5,595 nt of DNA from Thermococci archaeon (GTDB lineage: Archaea; Methanobacteriota_B; Thermococci; Thermococcales; Thermococcaceae): assembly GCA_003663525.1 (NCBI GenBank), contig QMUF01000109.1, positions 1 through 5,595 of the forward strand, written 5' to 3'. Under the pieces are notes generated by a model that had not been told where the DNA came from, made no database searches, and saw only the letters and a program-made list of their open reading frames with translations. Positions 1-5,595 of this stretch are shown here, one piece after another. A program made the position numbers and the translations under genes. Every line of letters begins with the position of its first letter. Position 1 is the first letter of the stretch.

Positions 1-876
1 ATCATCTGGAGAAAGGCAGGGCTTAAACCCATCCTCAGCAGCTCTCACGCAAAGGTATCCACCCCTAAAGGATTCTTTGAAAGGAAAGGAGAACTCACAG
101 CTCCTAAAAAACAAATTATTCCCCAAAAAATTGAAAGCAACATAACAGTTGAGGCTCACGAGAGTATTAGACCATACTTTGCTACGTATGCCAAAGCAAT
201 TCTCCAAGATATAGAAAATGGAGGAATTGAAGTCAAAAAAATGCACCTTGATATAAAAGGAAGAAGTGAGCATGAGATTAACTTAATCCTATGGGCCAAA
301 GCACCCGGAAAAACCAACGCTCAAGTAAGGGGCCTAGTTGAAGGTATTCTAAGAACACACGCCAGAGAGATCTCTAAAGCCCTAAATAAGTACATAACTA
401 TTCACCGAGTAGAAATCAACTTAGAAGAAGCTAAAGAAGAAGTTTCAGAGAATGTAAAACAGATATTATCAAAGAAAGAGGAACTAGAAAAAGAAATAGA
501 AAAACTCCTTCAAGAGGTGGGAGTGGATGAATTCTCTGCCTTAACTGAGGAAAAGAGAAGAGAAGTTGAAGAGAGTCTATTAAAGTCCAAAGTTGAACCA
601 GCGGTAGAAGATTTAAGAAGACGAGTACAAGAGATGTTTAAAGAGCTTCCAAATTCCATATTCAGATGGATGAGACTGGATTGGGAACTTCGGAGAAATG
701 AGGTCTTAATAAGCCTAGAAGCAAGCTTTGACAAGAGAGAGACCTTAATAGGAGTAGTTTCAGACGATAGAATCATAGAAGATGCCCTTCAAGTGCTTAA
801 CATGAGCATTCAAGAAATATCCAAGGAACATAAGATTCCAATCAAAATCAAAAAGACAAACATTAATGTGAGGTGA
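1..876 (+). CDS. Conserved hypothetical protein, C-terminal part (5' end outside window)
   Basis: The reading frame is open from the first base to a TGA at 874-876, giving 291 visible residues. The only in-frame ATG near the left is at 241. I do not take it as the start: coding-like sequence runs unbroken upstream, and the nearest GGAGG (220-224) lies 16 bases away, too far for a good ribosome site. No signal peptide, membrane helix or metal-binding motif is visible. The first 80 residues are basic and Lys/Pro-rich. They lead to a mixed alpha/beta stretch (about residues 80-138, ending near IHRVEINL). Then comes a highly charged Glu/Lys helical stretch (about 140-220), probably coiled coil, and a final alpha/beta segment (about 220-291) containing WMRLDWELRRNEV. 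The length and composition suggest a soluble cytoplasmic protein. I do not recognise the family and assign no function. The gene converges on the minus-strand sRNA that follows it. Confidence 0.85.
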   Translation: MIWRKAGLKPILSSSHAKVSTPKGFFERKGELTAPKKQIIPQKIESNITVEAHESIRPYFATYAKAILQDIENGGIEVKKMHLDIKGRSEHEINLILWAKAPGKTNAQVRGLVEGILRTHAREISKALNKYITIHRVEINLEEAKEEVSENVKQILSKKEELEKEIEKLLQEVGVDEFSALTEEKRREVEESLLKSKVEPAVEDLRRRVQEMFKELPNSIFRWMRLDWELRRNEVLISLEASFDKRETLIGVVSDDRIIEDALQVLNMSIQEISKEHKIPIKIKKTNINVR

Positions 877-911
877 TCTTCTCCTCCGCCATGGGGATAA
901 GGCTTTTAAAA

Positions 912-977
912 AGTAAACTCAGTACTCAAGATCTTCATCATAGCCAAGCTCAGATCTGCCGAGGTCATCACCATTTA
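912..977 (-). ncRNA. Box C/D 2'-O-methylation guide sRNA
   Basis: Read on the minus strand, all diagnostic boxes occur in order with normal archaeal spacing. They are: C box GTGATGA (971-965); an 11-nt guide CCTCGGCAGAT (964-954); D' box CTGA (953-950); an 8-nt spacer; C' box ATGATGA (941-935); a 12-nt guide AGATCTTGAGTA (934-923); and D box CTGA (922-919). The flanks TAAAT (977-973) and GTTTA (918-914) pair into a short terminal stem. A T5 run (912-908) gives a plausible 3' end. Such RNAs assemble with L7Ae, Nop5 and fibrillarin and direct ribose methylation of the target base paired to the fifth guide base before D or D'. That rule predicts a G within target ATCTGCCGAGG and a C within TACTCAAGATCT. 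I cannot place these in an rRNA or tRNA by eye. The gene is antisense to nothing and lies between two protein genes. Confidence 0.93.
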
Positions 978-991
978 AATTTTCATTATTG

Positions 992-1003
992 AATTTTTAA
1001 GGG
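992..1003 (-). promoter_or_regulatory. TATA box for the C/D sRNA (minus strand)
   Basis: The minus strand reads CTTAAAAATT across 1001-992, preceded by a CCC that could be part of a BRE. It lies about 20-26 bases upstream of the predicted sRNA 5' end near 977, which is the usual archaeal TATA-to-start distance. This supports independent transcription of the sRNA, divergent from the transporter gene. Confidence 0.65.
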
Positions 1004-1042
1004 CTACGGTGATAGCACTCAAATCTTTTTCGAAACGTTAAG

Positions 1043-1051
1043 TTTTTAAAT
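1043..1051 (+). promoter_or_regulatory. TATA box for the transporter gene; leaderless start
   Basis: The plus strand reads TTTTTAAAT, centred near 1047. That is about 26 bases before the ATG at 1073, so transcription should begin at or within a base or two of the start codon. No Shine-Dalgarno-like sequence is present in CTCATTCCTACATAT just before the ATG. This agrees with a leaderless mRNA, which is common in archaea, and supports 1073 as the start. Confidence 0.6.
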
Positions 1052-1072
1052 TGAATCCTCATTCCTACATAT

Positions 1073-1942
1073 ATGGATACCTTAATAGGAGCTTTGTTAG
1101 CATTGGTCTCTGCATTTGGATGGGGAACTGCTTCAGTTCTGATAAAACTTGGAATGAGAAATAAAAGTGCTATTGCTATCAATATTATCAGACTTTATAT
1201 CACCACATTTGTCTATATCTCAATCTTCTTAATCACTGGCAAGTATAAAGAGATACTATCCCTTTCCCCTGAGATAATTTTGGTAACATTTATTTCGAGC
1301 CTTTTTGGTTTTGTTATAGGAGATTACTTTTATTTTAACGCGCTTAAGCTTATGGGTATTTCCAGAACTGTCCCAATCACTTCATCATACCCACTTTGGA
1401 CAATGCTTTGGGCGTGGATGTTCTTTGGAAAGAAAATCATCACTCAAACTCTCCTTGGAGCACTTTTCATATTTCTGGCAATTGTTATTGTCAGAAAGGG
1501 GGGATTAGAGGAACGTCTTAACCCTAAGGGGTTTATATATGCTATTCTAGCGCCGATTTCTTGGAGCATTGCGATAGTTCTACTTGATTTTTTGTCCTTA
1601 TATATTGATCCCTTTGCACTTGCAGGGCTTAGAATGACATCTGCCGCAATAGGAATTAGTGTCTTCTTACCAAAGTATTCAAAGGAACTCAAAGGAGTGA
1701 CTAAAAGTGAAATAGGGATTCTTTCTGGAGCTGCATTGCTCGGATTAATAATTGGACAATACGCTTTTGTAAAATCCGTTAGTCTTGTTGGTTCTCATAT
1801 TTCAACACCTATCAGCGCCATAAATCCAATCGTATCTTCTCTTCTGGCAGTTGCGCTCTTAAAGGAGCCACCAAACAGCAAGATTTTTGTTGGATTAATA
1901 TTGGCAGTTGTGGGTGTTGTTTTAATAAGTACTGTTCATTAA
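1073..1942 (+). CDS. EamA/DMT-family membrane transporter
   Basis: The product is a 289-residue, very hydrophobic protein with about ten predicted membrane helices. By eye these span residues 3-25, 34-55, 67-90, 98-119, 124-142, 152-175, 179-200, 213-237, 244-263 and 269-288. They form two repeated five-helix EamA halves (about 4-142 and 152-288), and the length is typical of the drug/metabolite transporter superfamily. Family hallmarks are the FGWG near the start of helix 1, a Pro-rich PITSSYPLW in helix 4, its counterpart STPISAINP in helix 9, and LKEPP after helix 9. The acidic residue that often ends helix 4 is replaced by Lys (FFGKK, about 118-121). The substrate cannot be told from the sequence; family members move metabolites, amino acids or related small molecules across the cell membrane. 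The start is set by a TATA box 26 bases upstream. The gene appears monocistronic, with a 367-base gap downstream. Confidence 0.93.
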   Translation: MDTLIGALLALVSAFGWGTASVLIKLGMRNKSAIAINIIRLYITTFVYISIFLITGKYKEILSLSPEIILVTFISSLFGFVIGDYFYFNALKLMGISRTVPITSSYPLWTMLWAWMFFGKKIITQTLLGALFIFLAIVIVRKGGLEERLNPKGFIYAILAPISWSIAIVLLDFLSLYIDPFALAGLRMTSAAIGISVFLPKYSKELKGVTKSEIGILSGAALLGLIIGQYAFVKSVSLVGSHISTPISAINPIVSSLLAVALLKEPPNSKIFVGLILAVVGVVLISTVH

Positions 1943-2063
1943 GACAAGGACCAAGGAGGGCCGGCTTTAGTTGCTTTTATCATTGTTTATTAGAAATGTT
2001 GTCAAGATGAAGTAAATGAAGAAAGCCCTGAAGCTATCCTTAAAATCTGATAAACAGCGTAAA

Positions 2064-2072
2064 GAATTTAAG
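2064..2072 (+). promoter_or_regulatory. Candidate TATA box for the H/ACA RNA
   Basis: AATTTAAGG at 2064-2072, preceded by the A-rich CGTAAAG, would place a transcription start near 2094, just before the structured RNA. A second candidate, CCTTAAAAT at 2038-2046, would start the transcript near 2070 and include the upstream repeat copy. The sequence alone does not decide between them. The stretch 1943-2063 otherwise holds only AT-rich DNA with a T-rich patch after the transporter stop (GCTTTTATC, a possible terminator) and no convincing gene. Confidence 0.4.
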
Positions 2073-2093
2073 GTATTGGGCTCTATTATATAT

Positions 2094-2259
2094 CGCCGAC
2101 AGTGAGGGGACAATTAGTCTCCTCGCATGGGCTCGGTATACCCGCCTTCGCAAGGTATCGGGCTCTATGAGCGAAGTGTGCTCACACCGAGCCCATAGGG
2201 CCGGTGCATCCACCCGCGCGAGAAATGAACGCGGGGCTCTGTTGCCGGCCTACAATTTT
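2094..2259 (+). ncRNA. Tandem two-motif H/ACA pseudouridylation guide sRNA with a 5' hairpin
   Basis: A GC-rich island in AT-rich DNA folds into two H/ACA units.

Unit 1: lower stem GGGCTCGGT (2129-2137) with ACCGAGCCC (2186-2194); pocket strands ATACC and CTCAC; upper stem 2143-2151 with 2171-2180, one U bulged; a possible k-turn (TATGA 3' side); box ATA (2195-2197).

Unit 2: lower stem GGCCGG (2199-2204) with CCGGCC (2245-2250); upper stem CCCGCG (2213-2218) with CGCGGG (2230-2235); an 11-nt k-loop with tandem GA/GA (2220-2221, 2227-2228); box ACA (2252-2254).

The distance from upper stem to box is 14 nt in unit 1 and 16 nt in unit 2, matching the known 14-16 rule. TTTT (2256-2259) gives a 3' end. 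Such RNAs act with Cbf5, Nop10, Gar1 and L7Ae. Predicted targets are GUGAG-UN-GGUAU and ACAGAGC-UN-UGGAUGC. The ends are approximate. Confidence 0.85.
2102..2126 (+). other. Extra 10-bp hairpin at the 5' side of the H/ACA RNA
   Basis: GTGAGGGGAC (2102-2111) pairs along its whole length with GTCTCCTCGC (2117-2126), including two G-U pairs, around an AATTA loop. It ends exactly one base before the 11-bp inverted repeat (2127-2137 with 2186-2196) that makes the lower stem of H/ACA unit 1, so the two helices could stack. It has no pocket and no ANA box after it (ATG follows), so it is not a third standard guide unit. Whether it is part of the mature RNA or of a precursor is unknown. Confidence 0.7.
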
Positions 2260-2267
2260 CCAAAAAA

Positions 2268-2277
2268 TTCTTATACC
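2268..2277 (+). promoter_or_regulatory. Candidate topA promoter TATA element
   Basis: TTCTTATACC follows the A-rich CCAAAAAA (2260-2267). A start about 26 bases downstream of its centre would fall near 2298, at the ribosome-binding sequence, and give a very short leader. It is a weaker match to the archaeal TATA consensus than the other promoters in the window. Read-through from the H/ACA transcript is an alternative. Confidence 0.4.
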
Positions 2278-2297
2278 TACTCTTCTAAAGCATTTTA

Positions 2298-2305
2298 GAG
2301 AGGGG
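2298..2305 (+). promoter_or_regulatory. Ribosome-binding site of topA
   Basis: GAGAGGGG lies 4 bases before the ATG at 2310. It is purine-rich and complementary to the archaeal 16S 3' end with one interruption. It fixes the start, as does the protein itself: the TOPRIM strand MTTLIIAEKP begins right at this ATG. Confidence 0.6.
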
Positions 2306-2309
2306 TACC

Positions 2310-5300
2310 ATGACTACACTAATAATTGCAGAAAAGCCCAATGTTGCCAGAAAAATTGCATATGCACTTGCTGAACGGAAACCAATTCGAAAAACAATTG
2401 GAAAAGTGCCCTATTACGAGCTTACTCGAGACGGGAAGAAAATAATAGTTGCTCCTGCAGTGGGTCATCTTTTTTCTCTCGCTCCAAAAGAGAAAACCTA
2501 TGGATATCCTGTCTTTGATATTGATTGGGTACCAGTTTACGTAGCGGAGAAAGGGAAAAGCTATACAAAAGATTACATAAAAGTTCTCAAAAAACTCGCC
2601 AAACAAGCAGATGAGTTTGTGATTGCATGTGATTATGATACAGAGGGTGAAGTGATCGGGTACACCGCATTAAAGTACGCATGTGGGGTTGAACCCTCGA
2701 AAGCAAAAAGAATGAAGTTTTCTGCTCTAACCAAAAAAGACCTTTTAAGAGCTTGGTATAATCTCGAGCCCACAATAAACTTTGGAATGGCTGATGCAGG
2801 GATAACTAGGCATGTTTTAGATTGGTACTGGGGTGTGAACCTGTCAAGGGCCTTAAGTTCTGCCATACGGAAGAGTAGTGGAAAATGGCATATTCTCTCT
2901 ACTGGTAGAGTCCAAGGCCCTACTCTCAAATTTTTAGTGGATAGAGAAAAGGAAATCGAAAACTTTGTCCCCACCCCTTACTGGGTCATAAAAATGATTC
3001 TGGAAAAAAATGGGGAGCAATATACTGCAAATTATGAAAAAGATCGTATTCTAAACGAAGAAGAAGCCAAAAGGATTGTTGAAGAAGCTAAAAAAGGCCC
3101 CGCCTTTGTAGAGAAAATTGAGATTAACCAACAAAAGAGAACCCCTCCCCACCCATTTGACCTAGGGACCCTTCAAAGAGAGTCCTATTCTGCCTTTGGT
3201 TATAGCCCCAAAAAAACATTAGAGATAGCACAGAAGCTCTATGAGAAAGGTTACTGCCTTCACCCAGATTCGCTCATACCAACTCCCAAGGGAGTGAAAA
3301 AAATCAAAGAACTACCCAAGGAAGGTGAAGTCTTCGCCCTTGACTTTGACCTCAAGTTGTCAAGGGCACGATACAGGCTACTCGAAAGGGATACAGACGA
3401 GCTCATGTATAAGGTTACCCTTAGCGATAGAACTGAGCTTTATCTAACAGGAGATCATCCAGTTCTGGTTTATCGGGATGACAGGCTAATATTCGTGCCC
3501 GTTGAGGAACTCAAAGATGATGATCAGGTAGTGGTTCTCATAAACCCTCGGGAGTTCCAGAGTGTGAGCGAAACTCCAAAGCTGTTTGATTTTATCCTCA
3601 AAAACGTCTCCTCCATGAAGGATTACATTCTCTATGATCAATCATTTGGTTCCGTTCTAAGGAATAGGATAAAGAAAGCTGGATTGAAAGTGGAAATCCT
3701 GTGGAGGTTCAAAATTAAGGAACCTACATACTACAAATATCTCAGAGGCAAAATGCCAGTTCCTGTATTCAAGTTCCTTATAGAGAGAGGGGTAATCTCA
3801 AAGGAAGAGGCGAGAGAAGTTTTTAAAGGATTCTCGTACAGTACCTCATTATCTGCGGTTTCGTTTGAGTTCAATGAAGACTTCTGGTACTTGTATGGCT
3901 TTGTAGTTGGGGATGGTCATCTTGATAAAAGGGGTCAGATAATAATAGCCGCCAGGGATAGAACAGAGGAAACTATAAGGGCTCTTCAGGAAGTTGCAAA
4001 TTCTATAGGTGTTCCATTTGCTTATGATTCAAGATACAAGATAATATGCCTCGGTAGCAAGTCTCTGGTGAGACTGTTTGAACTCCTTAGCTGTCCATAT
4101 GGAAACAAAACGAAAATATTTGAGATTCCCGGTGAGGTAATGGCAAAACCCGAATGGATGGCTTCGTTCTTAGCTGGCTACTACGATGCTAATAGTCACA
4201 TTGGAACCAAGCCAACAGGCAGTAGAAAATCACTGTCTCCTCAAATCGTTCTAACCTCTAAGAACAGAAGAGCAATATACACAGTTAAACTCATGTGGCA
4301 GTTGCTCGGTGTTGGCACTTATCTGTGGGAGAGAAAAGACAAAAATGGGAATCTCATGGCCTACGAGCTCAAAGTGTATTCGCGGGATTCTCTCAAGTTT
4401 TATGAGATTATGAAGGACCACCTACGAGTGAAAAGGCGTGATTTGGAAAAGGTTCGAAAGGTTGCAATCAGGAAGAGAAAATCTTATTCCCATCACTACA
4501 GTGTGCTGAAGGTTACAGACTGGAATAGCAAGTTAAAGAGCAATAAAAAGCTTTGGAAAGAGTTTGACATGTCCAACCAAACAGCTCACGGAAGGGGGAT
4601 AAGCCTCGACAAGCTCAGAAGGATCAGAGATTACCTGACCGATGAAGACCTCCGCAGGATTGCCACGGGAGACGTTTACATTCTTGGGATAAAGTCCATC
4701 GAGAAGTTTCACTATTGTGGTAAGGTCTACGACCTTGTCGTTGAGGATTACCATAACTTCATCGCCAATGGTGTTGTCGTTCACAACTGCTCCTATCCGA
4801 GGACAAGCTCTCAAAAGCTCCCCAAGAACCTAAACTTCCGCTCGATAATCCAAAACCTGGCAAAAATTCCAGAGTATAAACCCCACGCCCATGAGCTCTT
4901 AGGAAAAGGAGTTTTAAAACCAGTTGAAGGCAAGAAAGATGATCCTGCTCATCCAGCTATATACCCAACAGGTGAAGTACCAAAGCCAGGAGACTTAAAC
5001 AAAGACGAACAAAATCTCTATGATTTGATTGTTAGACGATTTCTTGCGGCATTTGCAGAACCAGCAATTAGAGAAAGTATGAAGATTGTTATAAATTCAA
5101 ACAAGCATCATTTCATTCTTAGCGGCTCAAGAACAATTAAAGAGGGATGGCTTAAGATTTATGGAAAATATGTAAAGTTTGATGAAATTATTCTTCCAAA
5201 ATTTGAGAAAGGAGAAAAAGTGAATGTCATTCAGATAAAAAAAGAGAAAAAGAAAACCAAACCTCCTGCAAGGTATTCTCCTGCTAGCATTATTAAAAAA

Positions 5301-5595
5301 ATGGAAGATTTGGGAATCGGAACAAAAGCAACAAGAGCTCAGATTCTGGAAACTCTTTACTCCCGAGGGTACATAGAGGGGAAAAAGAAAATAAAAGTCA
5401 CTCCTCTTGGTATAAAAGTCATTGAAGCCCTCGAAAATAATGTCCCAGATATCATAAGCGTTGAACTTACAAGGGAATTTGAACAAAAAATGGAAGAGAT
5501 TATGGCAAGAAAACTAAAAAAAGAGAAGGTAATTGAAGAATCAAAAACAGCGCTAATCAAAGTACTAAAAGAGTTCAAAAACAAAGAGGGTGAGA
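2310..5595 (+). CDS. topA: DNA topoisomerase I (type IA), intein-containing, 3' end outside window
   Basis: This enzyme relaxes negatively supercoiled DNA by cutting one strand through a 5'-phosphotyrosine. The frame is open for 1095 codons with no stop before the right edge. Removing the 511-residue intein leaves 584 visible residues; the family is longer, so the C-terminal end, perhaps with zinc-binding segments, is missing. The TOPRIM domain has catalytic E8 (LIIAEKP) and the Mg2+ triad D108, D110, E112 (CDYDTEGE). Further type IA motifs are STGRVQGPTLK (197-207) and HPFDLGTLQRES (281-292). The catalytic site follows the intein as CSYPRTSSQKLP, with the nucleophile Y829 in the precursor, Y318 after splicing, close to Tyr319 of Escherichia coli TopA. 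Downstream are HPAIYPTG and PPARYSPASIIKKMEDLGIGTKATRA, the latter seen here as PPARYSPAS followed by LGIGTKATRA. There is no frameshift or internal stop. Confidence 0.96.
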   Translation, partial: MTTLIIAEKPNVARKIAYALAERKPIRKTIGKVPYYELTRDGKKIIVAPAVGHLFSLAPKEKTYGYPVFDIDWVPVYVAEKGKSYTKDYIKVLKKLAKQADEFVIACDYDTEGEVIGYTALKYACGVEPSKAKRMKFSALTKKDLLRAWYNLEPTINFGMADAGITRHVLDWYWGVNLSRALSSAIRKSSGKWHILSTGRVQGPTLKFLVDREKEIENFVPTPYWVIKMILEKNGEQYTANYEKDRILNEEEAKRIVEEAKKGPAFVEKIEINQQKRTPPHPFDLGTLQRESYSAFGYSPKKTLEIAQKLYEKGYCLHPDSLIPTPKGVKKIKELPKEGEVFALDFDLKLSRARYRLLERDTDELMYKVTLSDRTELYLTGDHPVLVYRDDRLIFVPVEELKDDDQVVVLINPREFQSVSETPKLFDFILKNVSSMKDYILYDQSFGSVLRNRIKKAGLKVEILWRFKIKEPTYYKYLRGKMPVPVFKFLIERGVISKEEAREVFKGFSYSTSLSAVSFEFNEDFWYLYGFVVGDGHLDKRGQIIIAARDRTEETIRALQEVANSIGVPFAYDSRYKIICLGSKSLVRLFELLSCPYGNKTKIFEIPGEVMAKPEWMASFLAGYYDANSHIGTKPTGSRKSLSPQIVLTSKNRRAIYTVKLMWQLLGVGTYLWERKDKNGNLMAYELKVYSRDSLKFYEIMKDHLRVKRRDLEKVRKVAIRKRKSYSHHYSVLKVTDWNSKLKSNKKLWKEFDMSNQTAHGRGISLDKLRRIRDYLTDEDLRRIATGDVYILGIKSIEKFHYCGKVYDLVVEDYHNFIANGVVVHNCSYPRTSSQKLPKNLNFRSIIQNLAKIPEYKPHAHELLGKGVLKPVEGKKDDPAHPAIYPTGEVPKPGDLNKDEQNLYDLIVRRFLAAFAEPAIRESMKIVINSNKHHFILSGSRTIKEGWLKIYGKYVKFDEIILPKFEKGEKVNVIQIKKEKKKTKPPARYSPASIIKKMEDLGIGTKATRAQILETLYSRGYIEGKKKIKVTPLGIKVIEALENNVPDIISVELTREFEQKMEEIMARKLKKEKVIEESKTALIKVLKEFKNKEGE
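3255..4787 (+). mobile_element. TopA intein with LAGLIDADG homing endonuclease domain
   Basis: This is an in-frame 511-residue protein insertion that removes itself by splicing. The N-terminal splice block starts at Cys1 (CLHPDSLIPTPKG). Block B is TGDH (T65-H68) in LYLTGDHPVLVY. The C-terminal blocks are YDLVVEDYHNFIANG and GVVVHN, ending in His510-Asn511, followed by extein Cys+1. All residues needed for class 1 splicing are present. Between the splicing halves lies a LAGLIDADG endonuclease: motif 1 LYGFVVGDG (213-221) keeps its acid D220, whereas motif 2 LAGYYDANS (306-314) has N313 at the catalytic position. The basic linker after it (KRRDLEKVRKVAIRKRK region) may bind DNA. TopA inteins are known in Thermococcales. 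The insertion point is three residues from the catalytic tyrosine, a typical choice of a highly conserved site. Parts of the intein are more GC-rich than the host gene. Confidence 0.96.
4788..4808 (+). other. topA: TopA active-site motif at the C-extein junction
   Basis: The first codons after the intein read C-S-Y-P-R-T-S, where Tyr (codon 4794-4796) is the nucleophile that forms the covalent DNA link, and Arg (4800-4802) matches the conserved Arg next to it in type IA enzymes. The residue before the intein is Tyr315 (3252-3254). Splicing would rejoin EKGY with CSYPRTS. The +1 Cys serves both as the splicing nucleophile and as an ordinary extein residue. Confidence 0.92.

Noticed and set aside
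241..876. Start of the first gene at the ATG at 241
   Set aside because: The frame stays open and coding-like for 80 codons upstream to the window edge, and no properly spaced ribosome site precedes the ATG.
2005..2052. A second box C/D-like RNA on the plus strand (AGATGAA, then CCCTGAAG and TCTGAT)
   Set aside because: The C box is a poor match, no C' box lies between the two CTGA elements, and there is no terminal stem.
2016..2105. A 29-codon plus-strand ORF (MKKALKLSLKSDKQRKEF...) upstream of the H/ACA RNA
   Set aside because: It has no ribosome-binding site, it overlaps the RNA promoter region and the first hairpin, and short ORFs of this size are expected by chance in AT-rich DNA.
2102..2126. 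The hairpin as a transcription terminator for the transporter gene
   Set aside because: No T run follows it, archaea mostly terminate at oligo-T without hairpins, and it abuts the H/ACA structure.
2319..2974. Minus-strand ORFs opposite the 5' part of topA
   Set aside because: They lie opposite a strongly supported TOPRIM domain and have no recognisable protein features.
3255..4787. The insertion as an intron or a separate gene rather than an intein
   Set aside because: It is in frame throughout, and both ends carry intein splice blocks (Cys1, TxxH, His-Asn followed by Cys).
4533..5584. Minus-strand ORFs opposite the intein end and C-terminal topA
   Set aside because: They mirror AT-rich topA codons as Phe/Ser/Ile-rich translations, without promoters or ribosome sites.

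Overview
The window looks like chromosomal DNA of a hyperthermophilic archaeon, most likely a low-GC member of the Thermococcales (Pyrococcus/Thermococcus/Palaeococcus group). The reasons are AGA/AGG- and ATA-rich codon use, archaeal TATA-box promoters, a leaderless gene start, a box C/D sRNA, a k-turn-type H/ACA sRNA, and an intein inside an archaeal topoisomerase I. The genus is inference; no rRNA is present.

Layout from left to right. (1) Positions 1-876, plus strand: the 3' part of a conserved-looking, Glu/Lys-rich protein whose start lies off the left edge; I do not recognise its function. (2) Positions 912-977, minus strand: a complete box C/D methylation-guide sRNA with all four boxes, two guides and a terminal stem, with its own TATA box on the minus strand. 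(3) Positions 1073-1942, plus strand: a ten-helix EamA/DMT-family transporter, apparently translated from a leaderless mRNA. Its promoter diverges from that of the sRNA. (4) Positions 1943-2309: a long intergenic region holding a GC-rich structured RNA at about 2094-2259. I read it as a tandem two-motif H/ACA pseudouridylation-guide sRNA preceded by an extra 10-bp hairpin. (5) From 2310 to the right edge, plus strand: topA, type IA DNA topoisomerase I, open at its 3' end. It is interrupted by a 511-residue LAGLIDADG intein at 3255-4787, inserted two residues before the catalytic tyrosine.

Two themes connect the region. First, two different classes of rRNA/tRNA-modification guide RNA occupy the gaps between protein genes. 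Second, the topoisomerase cannot have an intact active site until its intein is spliced out. The second endonuclease motif of that intein has Asn where the catalytic acid is expected, which suggests a decaying homing function with splicing motifs intact. I see no CRISPR array, insertion sequence, tRNA or rRNA in the window.
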